Shown: positions 36,878 to 49,543 of the stretch, piece by piece | How positions within the stretch are numbered: the first letter of the stretch is position 1 | How the letters are laid out: each line of letters begins with the position of its first letter | Assembly (NCBI GenBank): GCA_950295325.1 | Contig: OX485806.1 | Location: 51,333,169 to 51,393,168 of the forward strand | DNA from: Polytrichum commune | Lineage: Eukaryota; Streptophyta; Polytrichopsida; Polytrichales; Polytrichaceae | DNA length: 60,000 bases | Direction of reading: 5' to 3' | Position numbers and translations under genes: made by a program | The notes under the pieces: generated by a model | The model's input: the letters and a program-made list of their open reading frames with translations, nothing else | Told to the model about the DNA's origin: nothing | Databases searched by the model: none

Positions 36878-39800
36878 GCCGAGCTTGGGTTTCCTCCCAG
36901 TCGAATCAGAGCGCTAGGCTCAAAACCAACAAAACCCGAATTCAAAGCTTCAAAAACCCAGCAGCATTCCGAGCTTGGGCTTCCTCCCAGTCGAATCAGA
37001 GCGCTAGGCTCAAAACCAGCAGCTCCCGAATTCAAAGCTTCAAAACCCAGCAACATGCCGAGCTTGGGTTTCCTCCCAGTCGAATCAGAGCGCTAGGCTC
37101 AAAACCAACAAAACCCGAATTCAAAGCTTCAAAAACCCAGCAGCATTCCGAGCTTGGGCTTCCTCCCAGTCGAATCAGAGCGCTAGGCTCAAAACCAGCA
37201 GCTCCCGAATTCAAAGCTTCAAAAAGCCAACAACATTCCGAGCTTGGGCTTCCTCCCAGTCGAATCAGAGCGCTAGGCTCAAAAACAACTGCTCCCGAAT
37301 TCAAAGCTTCAGAAACCCAACAACATTCCGAGCTTGGGCTTCCTCCCAGTCGAATCAGAGCGCTAGGCTCAAAACCAACAAAACCCGAATTCAAAGCTTC
37401 AAAAACCCAGCAGCATTCCGAGCTTGGGCTTCCTCCCAGTCGAATCAGAGCGCTAGGCTCAAAACCAGCAGCTCCCGAATTCAAAGCTTCAAAAACCCAA
37501 CAACATTCCGAGCTTGGGCTTCCTCCCAGTCGAATCACAGCGCTCGGCTCAAAACCAGCAGCTCCCGAATTCAAAGCTTCAAAAACCCAACAACATTCCG
37601 AGCTTGGGCTTCCTCCCAGTCGAATCAGAGCGCTAGGCTCAAAACCAGCAGCTCCCGAATTCAATGCTTCAAAACCCAGCAACATGCCGAGCTTGGGTTT
37701 CCTCCCAGTCGAATCAGAGCGCTAGGCTCAAAACCAACAAAACCCGAATTCAAAGCTTCAAAAACCCAGCAGCATTCCGAGCTTGGGCTTCCTCCCAGTC
37801 GAATCACAGCGCTCGGCTCAAAACCAGCAGCTCCCGAATTCAAAGCTTCAAAACCCAGCAACATGCCGAGCTTGGGTTTCCTCCCAGTCGAATCAGAGCG
37901 CTAGGCTCAAAACCAACAAAACCCGAATTCAAAGCTTCAAAAACCCAGCAGCATTCCGAGCTTGGGCTTCCTCCCAGTCGAATCAGAGCGCTAGGCTCAA
38001 AAACAACTGCTCCCGAATTCAAAGCTTCAAAAACCCAGCAGCATTCCGAGCTTGGGCTTCCTCCCAGTCGAATCACAGCGCTCGGCTCAAAACCAGCAGC
38101 TCCCGAATTCAAAGCTTCAAAACCCAGCAACATGCCGAGCTTGGGTTTCCTCCCAGTCGAATCAGAGCGCTAGGCTCAAAACCAACAAAACCCGAATTCA
38201 AAGCTTCAAAAACCCAGCAGCATTCCGAGCTTGGGCTTCCTCCCAGTCGAATCAGAGCGCTAGGCTCAAAACCAGCAGCTCCCGAATTCAAAGCTTCAAA
38301 AACCCAACAACATTCCGAGCTTGGGCTTCCTCCCAGTCGAATCACAGCGCTCGGCTCAAAACCAGCAGCTCCCGAATTCAAAGCTTCAAAAACCCAACAA
38401 CATTCCGAGCTTGGGCTTCCTCCCAGTCGAATCAGAGCGCTAGGCTCAAAACCAGCAGCTCCCGAATTCAAAGCTTCAAAACCCAGCAACATGCCGAGCT
38501 TGGGTTTCCTCCCAGTCGAATCAGAGCGCTAGGCTCAAAACCAACAAAACCCGAATTCAAAGCTTCAAAAACCCAGCAGCATTCCGAGCTTGGGCTTCCT
38601 CCCAGTCGAATCAGAGCGCTAGGCTCAAAAACAACTGCTCCCGAATTCAAAGCTTCAAAAACCCAGCAGCATGACGAGCTTGGGCTTCCTCCGAGTCGAA
38701 TCAGAGCTCTAGGGTCAAAACCAGCAGCTCCCGAATTCAAAGCTTCAAAACCCAGCAACATGCCGAGCTTGGGTTTCCTCCCAGTCGAATCAGAGCGCTA
38801 GGCTCAAAACCAACAAAACCCGAATTCAAAGCTTCAAAAACCCAGCAGCATTCCGAGCTTGGGCTTCCTCCCACTCGAATCAGAGCGCTAGGCTCAAAAC
38901 CAGCAGCTCCCGAATTCAAAGCTTCAAAAACCCAGCAGCATTCCGAGCTTGGGCTTCCTCCGAGTCGAATCAAAGCGCTCGGCTCAACACCAACAAAACC
39001 CGAATTCAAAGCTTCAAAAACCCAGCAGCATTCCGAGCTTGGGCTTCCTCCCAGTCGAATCAGAGCGCTACGCTCAAAAAGAACTGCTCCCGAATTCAAA
39101 GCTTCAAAAACCCAACAACATTCCGAGCTTGGGCTTCCTCCCAGTCGAATCAGAGCGCTAGGCTCAAAACCAGCAGTTCCCGAATTCAAAGCTTCAAAAC
39201 CCAGCAACATGCCGAGCTTGGGCTTCCTCCCAGTCGAATCAGAGCGCTAGGCTCAAAACCAGCAGCTCCCGAATTCAAAGCTTCAAAAACCCAACAACAT
39301 TCCGAGCTTGGGCTTCCTCCCAGTCGAATCAGAGCGCTAGGCTCAAAAACAACTGCTCCCGAATTCAAAGCTTCAAAAACCCAGCAGCATTCCGAGCTTG
39401 GGCTTCCTCCCAGTCGAATCACAGCGCTCGGCTCAAAACCAGCAGCTCCCGAATTCAAAGCTTCAAAACCCAGCAACATGCCGAGCTTGGGTTTCCTCCC
39501 AGTCGAATCAGAGCGCTAGGCTCAAAACCAACAAAACCCGAATTCAAAGCTTCAAAAACCCAGCAGCATTCCGAGCTTGGGCTTCCTCCCAGTCGAATCA
39601 GAGCGCTAGGCTCAAAACCAGCAGCTCCCGAATTCAAAGCTTCAAAAACCCAACAACATTCCGAGCTTGGGCTTCCTCCCAGTCGAATCAGAGCGCTAGG
39701 CTCAAAAACAACTGCTCCCGAATTCAAAGCTTCAAAAACCCAGCAGCATTCCGAGCTTGGGCTTCCTCCCAGTCGAATCACAGCGCTCGGCTCAAAACCA

Positions 39801-40104
39801 GCAGCTCCCGAATTCAAAGCTTCAAAAACCCAACAACATTCCGAGCTTGGGCTTCCTCCCAGTCGAATCACAGCGCTCGGCTCAAAACCAGCAGCTCCCG
39901 AATTCAAAGCTTCAAAAACCCAACAACATTCCGAGCTTGGGCTTCCTCCCAGTCGAATCACAGCGCTCGGCTCAAAACCAGCAGCTCCCGAATTCAAAGC
40001 TTCAAAAACCCAACAACATTCCGAGCTTGGGCTTCCTCCCAGTCGAATCAGAGCGCTCGGCTCAAAACCAGCAGCTCCCGAATTCAAAGCTTCAAAACCC
40101 AGCA

Positions 40105-40420
40105 GCATGACGAGCTTGGGCTTCCTCCAAGTCCAATCAGAGCGCTCGGCTCAACACCAGCAGCTCACGAATTCAAAGCTTCAAAACCCAGCAGCATTCC
40201 GAGCTTGGGCTTCCTCCCAGTCGAATCAGAGCGCTCGGCTCAACACCAGCAGCTCCCGAATTCAAAGCTTCAAAACCGAGCAGCATGACGAGCTTGGGCT
40301 TCCTCCCAGTCGAATCAGAGCACTCGGCTCAAAACCAGCAGCTCCCAAATTCAAAGCTTCAAAACCCAGCAACATGCCGAGCTTGGGTTTCCTTCCAGTC
40401 GAATCAGAGCGCTAGGCTCA
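40105..40420. repeat. Island of edge-type diverged units inside the array
   Basis: These units have CATGACGAGC, GTCCAATC, CAACACCAGCAG, AACCGAGCAGC and GAGCACTCGG. These variants otherwise occur near the right edge. Closely matching islands lie at about 43,330-43,650 (offset 3,227) and 48,530-48,850 (offset 5,200 from the second). The three appear to be copies of one former edge carried inward by segmental duplication. Confidence 0.75.
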
Positions 40421-42799
40421 AAACCAACAAAACCCGAATTCAAAGCTTCAAAAACCCAGCAGCATTCCGAGCTTGGGCTTCCTCCCAGTCGAATCACAGC
40501 GCTCGGCTCAAAACCAGCAGCTCCCGAATTCAAAGCTTCAAAACCCAGCAACATGCCGAGCTTGGGTTTCCTCCCAGTCGAATCAGAGCGCTAGGCTCAA
40601 AACCAGCAGCTCCCGAATTCAAAGCTTCAAAAACCCAACAACATTCCGAGCTTGGGCTTCCTCCCAGTCGAATCACAGCGCTCGGCTCAAAACCAGCAGC
40701 TCCCGAATTCAAAGCTTCAAAAACCCAACAACATTCCGAGCTTGGGCTTCCTCCCAGTCGAATCACAGCGCTCGGCTCAAAACCAGCAGCTCCCAAATTC
40801 AAAGCTTCAAAACCCAGCAACATGCCGAGCTTGGGTTTCCTCCCAGTCGAATCAGAGCGCTAGGCTCAAAACTAACAAAACCCGAATTCAAAGCTTCAAA
40901 AACCCAGCAGCATTCCGAGCTTGGGCTTCCTCCCAGTCGAATCACAGCGCTCGGCTCAAAACCAGCAGCTCCCGAATTCAAAGCTTCAAAAACCCAACAA
41001 CATTCCGAGCTTGGGCTTCCTCCCAGTCGAATCAGAGCGCTAGGCTCAAAACCAGCAGCTCCCGAATTCAAAGCTTCAAAACCCAGCAACATGCCGAGCT
41101 TAGATTTCCTCCCAGTCGAATCAGAGCGCTAGGCTCAAAACTAACAAAACCCGAATTCAAAGCTTCAAAAACCCAGCAGCATTCCGAGCTTGGGCTTCCT
41201 CCCAGTCGAATCAGAGCGCTAGGCTCAAAAACAACTGCTCCCGAATTCAAAGCTTCAAAAACCCAGCAGCATTCCGAGCTTGGGCTTCCTCCCAGTCGAA
41301 TCAGAGCGCTAGGCTCAAAACCAGCAGCTCCCGAATTCAAAGCTTCAAAAACCCAACAACATTCCGAGCTTGGGCTTCCTCCCAGTCGAATCACAGCGCT
41401 CGGCTCAAAACCAGCAGCTCCCGAATTCAAAGCTTCAAAAACCCAACAACATTCCGAGCTTGGGCTTCCTCCCAGTCGAATCAGAGCGCTAGGCTCAAAA
41501 CCAGCAGCTCCCGAATTCAAAGCTTCAAAACCCAGCAACATGCCGAGCTTGGGTTTCCTCCCAGTCGAATCAGAGCGCTAGGCTCAAAACCAACAAAACC
41601 CGAATTCAAAGCTTCAAAAACCCAGCAGCATTCCGAGCTTGGGCTTCCTCCCAGTCGAATCAGAGCGCTAGGCTCAAAACCAGCAGCTCCCGAATTCAAA
41701 GCTTCAAAAACCCAACAACATTCCGAGCTTGGGCTTCCTCCCAGTCGAATCAGAGCGCTAGGCTCAAAAACAACTGCTCCCGAATTCAAAGCTTCAAAAA
41801 CCCAGCAGCATTCCGAGCTTGGGCTTCCTCCCAGTCGAATCACAGCGCTCGGCTCAAAACCAGCAGCTCCCGAATTCAAAGCTTCAAAACCCAGCAACAT
41901 GCCGAGCTTGGGTTTCCTCCCAGTCGAATCAGAGCGCTAGGCTCAAAACCAACAAAAGCCGAATTCAAAGCTTCAAAAACCCAGCAGCATTCCGAGCTTG
42001 GGCTTCCTCCCAGTCGAATCAGAGCGCTAGGCTCAAAACCAGCAGCTCCCGAATTCAAAGCTTCAAAAACCCAACAACATTCCGAGCTTGGGCTTCCTCC
42101 CAGTCGAATCACAGCGCTCGGCTCAAAACCAGCAGCTCCCGAATTCAAAGCTTCAAAAACCCAACAACATTCCGAGCTTGGGCTTCCTCCCAGTCGAATC
42201 AGAGCGCTAGGCTCAAAACCAGCAGCTCCCGAATTCAAAGCTTCAAAACCCAGCAACATGCCGAGCTTGGGTTTCCTCCCAGTCGAATCAGAGCGCTAGG
42301 CTCAAAACCAACAAAACCCGAATTCAAAGCTTCAAAAACCCAGCAGCATTCCGAGCTTGGGCTTCCTCCCAGTCGAATCAGAGCGCTAGGCTCAAAACCA
42401 GCAGCTCCCGAATTCAAAGCTTCAAAAACCCAACAACATTCCGAGCTTGGGCTTCCTCCCAGTCGAATCACAGCGCTCGGCTCAAAACCAGCAGCTCCCG
42501 AATTCAAAGCTTCAAAAACCCAACAACATTCCGAGCTTGGGCTTCCTCCCAGTCGAATCAGAGCGCTAGGCTCAAAACCAGCAGCTCCCGAATTCAAAGC
42601 TTCAAAACCCAGCAACATGCCGAGCTTGGGTTTCCTCCCAGTCGAATCAGAGCGCTAGGCTCAAAACCAACAAAACCCGAATTCAAAGCTTCAAAAACCC
42701 AGCAGCATTCCGAGCTTGGGTTTCCTCCCAGTCGAATCAGAGCGCTAGGCTCAAAACCAACAAAACCCGAATTCAAAGCTTCAAAAACCCAGCAGCATT

Positions 42800-45700
42800 C
42801 CGAGCTTGGGCTTCCTCCCAGTCGAATCACAGCGCTCGGCTCAAAACCAGCAGCTCCCGAATTCAAAGCTTCAAAACCCAGCAACATGCCGAGCTTGGGT
42901 TTCCTCCCAGTCGAATCAGAGCGCTAGGCTCAAAACCAGCAGCTCCCGAATTCAAAGCTTCAAAAACCCAACAACATTCCGAGCTTGGGCTTCCTCCCAG
43001 TCGAATCACAGCGCTCGGCTCAAAACCAGCAGCTCCCGAATTCAAAGCTTCAAAAACCCAACAACATTCCGAGCTTGGGCTTCCTCCCAGTCGAATCACA
43101 GCGCTCGGCTCAAAACCAGCAGCTCCCAAATTCAAAGCTTCAAAACCCAGCAACATGCCGAGCTTGGGTTTCCTCCCAGTCGAATCAGAGCGCTAGGCTC
43201 AAAACCAACAAAACCCGAATTCAAAGCTTCAAAAACCCAGCAGCATTCCGAGCTTGGGCTTCCTCCCAGTCGAATCAGAGCGCTCGGCTCAACACCAGCA
43301 GCTCCCGAATTCAATGCTTCAAAACCCAGCAGCATGACGAGCTTGGGCTTCCTCCGAGTCCAATCAGAGCGCTCGGCTCAACACCAGCAGCTCCCGAATT
43401 CAAAGCTTCAAAACCCAGCAGCATTCCGAGCTTGGGCTTCCTCCCAGTCGAATCAGAGCGCTCGGCTCAACACCAGCAGCTCCCGAATTCAAAGCTTCAA
43501 AACCGAGCAGCATGACGAGCTTGGGCTTCCTCCCAGTCGAATCAGAGCACTCGGCTCAAAACCAGCAGCTCCCAAATTCAAAGCTTCAAAACCCAGCAAC
43601 ATGCCGAGCTTGGGTTTCCTTCCAGTCGAATCAGAGCGCTAGGCTCAAAACCAACAAAACCCGAATTCAAAGCTTCAAAAACCCAGCAGCATTCCGAGCT
43701 TGGGCTTCCTCCCAGTCGAATCACAGCGCTCGGCTCAAAACCAGCAGCTCCCGAATTCAAAGCTTCAAAAACCCAACAACATTCCGAGCTTGGGCTTCCT
43801 CCCAGTCGAATCAGAGCGCTAGGCTCAAAACCAGCAGCTCCCGAATTCAAAGGTTCAAAAACCCAACAACATTCCGAGCTTGGGCTTCCTCCCAGTCGAA
43901 TCAGAGCGCTCGGCTCAAAACCAGCAGCTCCCGAATTCAAAGCTTCAAAAACCCAACAACATTCCGAGCTTGGGCTTCCTCCCAGTCGAATCAGAGCGCT
44001 AGGCTCAAAAACAACTGCTCCCGAATTCAAAGCTTCAAAAACCCAGCAGCATTCCGAGCTTGGGCTTCCTCCCAGTCGAATCACAGCGCTCGGCTCAAAA
44101 CCAGCAGCTCCCGAATTCAAAGCTTCAAAACCCAGCAACATGCCGAGCTTGGGTTTCCTCCCAGTCGAATCAGAGCGCTAGGCTCAAAACCAACAAAACC
44201 CGAATTCAAAGCTTCAAAAACCCAGCAGCATTCCGAGCTTGGGCTTCCTCCCAGTCGAATCAGAGCGCTAGGCTCAAAACCAGCAGCTCCCGAATTCAAA
44301 GCTTCAAAAACCCAACAACATTCCGAGCTTGGGCTTCCTCCCAGTCGAATCACAGCGCTCGGCTCAAAACCAGCAGCACCCGAATTCAAAGCTTCAAAAA
44401 CCCAACAACATTCCGAGCTTGGGCTTCCTCCCAGTCGAATCAGAGCGCTAGGCTCAAAACCAGCAGCTCCCGAATTCAAAGCTTCAAAACCCAGCAACAT
44501 GCCGAGCTTGGGTTTCCTCCCAGTCGAATCAGAGCGCTAGGCTCAAAACCAACAAAACCCGAATTCAAAGCTTCAAAAACCCAGCAGCATTCCGAGCTTG
44601 GGCTTCCTCCCAGTCGAATCAGAGCGCTAGGCTCAAAACCAGCAGCTCCCGAATTCAAAGCTTCAAAAACCCAACAACATTCCGAGCTTGGGCTTCCTCC
44701 CAGTCGAATCACAGCGCTCGGCTCAAAACCAGCAGCTCCCGAATTCAAAGCTTCAAAAACCCAACAACATTCCGAGCTTGGGCTTCCTCCCAGTCGAATC
44801 AGAGCGCTAGGCTCAAAACCAGCAGCTCCCGAATTCAAAGCTTCAAAACCCAGCAACATGCCGAGCTTGGGTTTCCTCCCAGTCGAATCAGAGCGCTAGG
44901 CTCAAAACCAACAAAACCCGAATTCAAAGCTTCAAAAACCCAGCAGCATTCCGAGCTTGGGCTTCCTCCCAGTCGAATCAGAGCGCTAGGCTCAAAACCA
45001 GCAGCTCCCGAATTCAAAGCTTCAAAACCCAGCAACATGCCGAGCTTGGGTTTCCTCCCAGTCGAATCAGAGCGCTAGGCTCAAAACCAACAAAACCCGA
45101 ATTCAAAGCTTCAAAAACCCAGCAGCATTCCGAGCTTGGGCTTCCTCCCAGTCGAATCAGAGCGCTAGGCTCAAAACCAGCAGCTCCCGAATTCAAAGCT
45201 TCAAAAACCCAGCAGCATTTCGAGCTTGGGCTTCCTCCCAGTCGAATCAGAGCGCTAGGCTCAAAACCAGCAGCTCCCGAATTCAAAGCTTCAAAAACCC
45301 AACAACATTCCGAGCTTGGGCTTCCTCCCAGTCGAATCACAGCGCTCGGCTCAAAACCAGCAGCTCCCGAATTCAAAGCTTCAAAAACCCAACAACATTC
45401 CGAGCTTGGGCTTCCTCCCAGTCGAATCAGAGCGCTAGGCTCAAAACCAGCAGTTCCCGAATTCAAAGCTTCAAAACCCAGCAACATGCCGAGCTTGGGT
45501 TTCCTCCCAGTCGAATCAGAGCGCTAGGCTCAAAACCAACAAAACCCGAATTCAAAGCTTCAAAAACCCAACAACATTCCGAGCTTGGGCTTCCTCCCAG
45601 TCGAATCACAGCGCTCGGCTCAAAACCAGCAGCTCCCGAATTCAAAGCTTCAAAAACCCAACAACATTCCGAGCTTGGGCTTCCTCCCAGTCGAATCAGA

Positions 45701-48700
45701 GCGCTAGGCTCAAAACCAGCAGCTCCCGAATTCAAAGCTTCAAAACCCAGCAACATGCCGAGCTTGGGTTTCCTCCCAGTCGAATCAGAGCGCTAGGCTC
45801 AAAACCAACAAAACCCGAATTCAAAGCTTCAAAAACCCAGCAGCATTCCGAGCTTGGGCTTCCTCCCAGTCGAATCACAGCGCTCGGCTCAAAACCAGCA
45901 GCTCCCGAATTCAAAGCTTCAAAACCCAGCAACATGCCGAGCTTGGGTTTCCTCCCAGTCGAATCAGAGCGCTAGGCTCAAAACCAACAAAACCCGAATT
46001 CAAAGCTTCAAAAACCCACCACCATTCCGAGCTTGGGCTTCCTCCCAGTCGAATCAGAGCGCTAGGCTCAAAACCAGCAGCTCCCGAATTCAAAGCTTCA
46101 AAAACCCAACAACATTCCGAGCTTGGGCTTCCTCCCAGTCGAATCACAGCGCTCGGCTCAAAACCAGCAGCACCCGAATTCAAAGCTTCAAAAACCCAAC
46201 AACATTCCGAGCTTGGGCTTCCTCCCAGTCGAATCAGAGCGCTAGGCTCAAAACCAGCAGCTCCCGAATTCAAAGCTTCAAAACCCAGCAACATGCCGAG
46301 CTTGGGTTTCCTCCCAGTCGAATCAGAGCGCTAGGCTCAAAACCAACAAAACCCGAATTCAAAGCTTCAAAAACCCAGCAGCATTCCGAGCTTGGGCTTC
46401 CTCCCAGTCGAATCAGAGCGCTAGGCTCAAAACCAGCAGCTCCCGAATTCAAAGCTTCAAAAACCCAACAACATTCCGAGCTTGGGCTTCCTCCCAGTCG
46501 AATCACAGCGCTCGGCTCAAAACCAGCAGCTCCCGAATTCAAAGCTTCAAAAACCCAACAACATTCCGAGCTTGGGCTTCCTCCCAGTCGAATCAGAGCG
46601 CTAGGCTCAAAACCAGCAGCTCCCGAATTCAAAGCTTCAAAACCCAGCAACATGCCGAGCTTGGGTTTCCTCCCAGTCGAATCAGAGCGCTAGGCTCAAA
46701 ACCAACAAAACCCGAATTCAAAGCTTCAAAAACCCAGCAGCATTCCGAGCTTGGGCTTCCTCCCAGTCGAATCAGAGCGCTCGGCTCAAAACCAGCAGCT
46801 CCCGAATTCAAAGCTTCAAAACCCAGCAACATGCCGAGCTTGGGTTTCCTCCCAGTCGAATCAGAGCGCTAGGCTCAAAACCAACAAAACCCGAATTCAA
46901 AGCTTCAAAAACCCAGCAGCATTCCGAGCTTGGGCTTCCTCCCAGTCGAATCAGAGCGCTAGGCTCAAAACCAGCAGCTCCCGAATTCAAAGCTTCAAAA
47001 ACCCAGCAGCATTTCGAGCTTGGGCTTCCTCCCAGTCGAATCAGAGCGCTAGGCTCAAAACCAGCAGCTCCCGAATTCAAAGCTTCAAAAACCCAACAAC
47101 ATTCCGAGCTTGGGCTTCCTCCCAGTCGAATCACAGCGCTCGGCTCAAAACCAGCAGCTCCCGAATTCAAAGCTTCAAAAACCCAACAACATTCCGAGCT
47201 TGGGCTTCCTCCCAGTCGAATCAGAGCGCTAGGCTCAAAACCAGCAGTTCCCGAATTCAAAGCTTCAAAACCCAGCAACATGCCGAGCTTGGGTTTCCTC
47301 CCAGTCGAATCAGAGCGCTAGGCTCAAAACCAACAAAACCCGAATTCAAAGCTTCAAAAACCCAACAACATTCCGAGCTTGGGCTTCCTCCCAGTCGAAT
47401 CACAGCGCTCGGCTCAAAACCAGCAGCTCCCGAATTCAAAGCTTCAAAAACCCAACAACATTCCGAGCTTGGGCTTCCTCCCAGTCGAATCAGAGCGCTA
47501 GGCTCAAAACCAGCAGCTCCCGAATTCAAAGCTTCAAAACCCAGCAACATGCCGAGCTTGGGTTTCCTCCCAGTCGAATCAGAGCGCTAGGCTCAAAACC
47601 AACAAAACCCGAATTCAAAGCTTCAAAAACCCAGCAGCATTCCGAGCTTGGGCTTCCTCCCAGTCGAATCACAGCGCTCGGCTCAAAACCAGCAGCTCCC
47701 GAATTCAAAGCTTCAAAACCCAGCAACATGCCGAGCTTGGGCTTCCTCCCAGTCGAATCAGAGCGCTAGGCTCAAAACCAGCAGCTCCCGAATTCAAAGC
47801 TTCAAAAACCCAACAACATTCCGAGCTTGGGCTTCCTCCCAGTCGAATCACAGCGCTCGGCTCAAAACCAGCAGCTCCCGAATTCAAAGCTTCAAAACCC
47901 AGCAACATGCCGAGCTTGGGTTTCCTCCCAGTCGAATCAGAGCGCTAGGCTCAAAACCAGCAGCTCCCGAATTCAAAGCTTCAAAAACCCAACAACATTC
48001 CGAGCTTGGGCTTCCTCCCAGTCGAATCACAGCGCTCGGCTCAAAACCAGCAGCTCCCGAATTCAAAGCTTCAAAACCCAGCAACATGCCGAGCTTGGGT
48101 TTCCTCCCAGTCGAATCAGAGCGCTAGGCTCAAAACCAGCAGCTCCCGAATTCAAAGCTTCAAAAACCCAACAACATTCCGAGCTTGGGCTTCCTCCCAG
48201 TCGAATCACAGCGCTCGGCTCAAAACCAGCAGCTCCCGAATTCAAAGCTTCAAAAACCCAACAACATTCCGAGCTTGGGCTTCCTCCCAGTCGAATCACA
48301 GCGCTCGGCTCAAAACCAGCAGCTCCCAAATTCAAAGCTTCAAAACCCAGCAACATGCCGAGCTTGGGTTTCCTCCCAGTCGAATCAGAGCGCTAGGCTC
48401 AAAACCAACAAAACCCGAATTCAAAGCTTCAAAAACCCAGCAGCATTCCGAGCTTGGGCTTCCTCCCAGTCGAATCAGAGCGCTCGGCTCAACACCAGCA
48501 GCTCCCGAATTCAAAGCTTCAAAACCCAGCAGCATGACGAGCTTGGGCTTCCTCCGAGTCCAATCAGAGCGCTCGGCTCAACACCAGCAGCTCCCGAATT
48601 CAAAGCTTCAAAACCCAGCAGCATTCCGAGCTTGGGCTTCCTCCCAGTCGAATCAGAGCGCTCGGCTCAACACCAGCAGCTCCCGAATTCAAAGCTTCAA

Positions 48701-48850
48701 AACCGAGCAGCATGACGAGCTTGGGCTTCCTCCCAGTCGAATCAGAGCACTCGGCTCAAAACCAGCAGCTCCCAAATTCAAAGCTTCAAAACCCAGCAAC
48801 ATGCCGAGCTTGGGTTTCCTTCCAGTCGAATCAGAGCGCTAGGCTCAAAA
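42800..48850. repeat. Duplicated segment with 5,200-bp offset (58 units)
   Basis: A stretch of about 0.85 kb at 42,806-43,642 recurs at 48,006-48,842 with essentially one noticeable difference (TTCAATGC against TTCAAAGC). Both copies contain the diverged edge-type units. The block between them includes the separate 1,794-bp duplication. Confidence 0.8.
44060..47650. repeat. 1,794-bp tandem segmental duplication (20 units)
   Basis: The block at about 44,060-45,850 is repeated at about 45,854-47,650. Shared rare variants include CAGCACCCGAATTC (44,375 and 46,169), CATTTCGAGC (45,217 and 47,011) and CAGCAGTTCCCG (45,450 and 47,245), each pair about 1,794 apart. A private change (CCCACCACCATT near 46,016) occurs in the second copy only. 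Confidence 0.87.
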
Positions 48851-49543
48851 CCAACAAAACCCGAATTCAAAGCTTCAAAAACCCAGCAGCATTCCGAGCT
48901 TGGGCTTCCTCCCAGTCGAATCAGAGCGCTAGGCTCAAAACCAGCAGCTCCCAAATTCAAAGCTTCAAAAACCCAACAGCATTCCGAGCTTGGGCTTCCT
49001 CCCAGTCGAATCAAAGCGCTCGGCTCAACACCAGCAGCTCCCGAATTCAAAGCTTCAAAACCCAGCAGCATGACGAGCTTGGGCTTCCTCCCAGTCGAAT
49101 CAGAGCACTCGGCTCAAAACCAGCAGCTCCCAAATTCAAAGCTTCAAAACCCAGCAACATGCCGAGCTTGGGTTTCCTTCCAGTCGAATCAGAGCGCTAG
49201 GCTCAAAACCAACAAAACCCGAATTCAAAGCTTCAAAAACCCAGCAGCATTCCGAGCTTGGGCTTCCTCCCAGTCGAATCAGAGCGCTAGGCTCAAAACC
49301 AGCAGCTCCCGAATTCAAAGCTTCAAAAACCCAACAGCATTCCGAGCTTGGGCTTCCTCCCAGTCGAATCAAAGCGCTCGGCTCAACACCAGCAGCTCCC
49401 GAATTCAAAGCTTCAAAACCCAGCAGCATGACGAGCTTGGGCTTCCTCCCAGTCGAATCAGAGCGCTAGGCTCAAAAACACCAGCTCCCGAATTCAAAGC
49501 TTTAAAACCCAGCAGCATTCCGAGCTTGGGCTTTCTCCTAGTA

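Larger units (their letters stand above)
4323..49543. repeat. Satellite array, about 500 units of 90/89 bp with higher-order structure
   Basis: About 45.2 kb is filled head to tail by one unit without interruption. A unit runs from CCCAGCAGCATTCCGAGC through GGGCTTCCTCCCAGTCGAAT and GCGCTAGGCTCAAAA to GAATTCAAAGCTTCAAAAA. Most units are 90 bp. A second class is 89 bp, lacks one A of the A5 run, and carries the linked variants AACATGCC and GGGTTTCC. The segment before CCCGAATTC has four common forms (ACCAACAAAA, ACCAGCAGCT, AACAACTGCT, AACAACAGCT), and CAGAGCGCTAGG alternates with CACAGCGCTCGG. Nearly every unit has EcoRI, HindIII and AGCGCT sites. GC content is visibly higher than in the flanks. 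The 90-bp period keeps frames open on both strands until an 89-bp unit shifts them, so the long frames inside are artefacts. Edge units are the most diverged. Confidence 0.98.

Noticed and set aside
4323-49543. CRISPR array
   Set aside because: The repeats are directly abutting with no unique spacers, the unit is 90 bp, the context is eukaryotic, and no cas-like gene is present.
4323-49543. Centromeric satellite
   Set aside because: The array is embedded in an LTR and only 45 kb is seen. Nothing in the sequence indicates CENH3 binding. It remains possible but is not supported here.
4323-49543. Homology between the 90-bp and 49-bp repeat units
   Set aside because: Only GGGAGCTGC and neighbouring bases agree when the 90-bp unit is reversed. 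The remainder does not align by eye, so common origin is not claimed.
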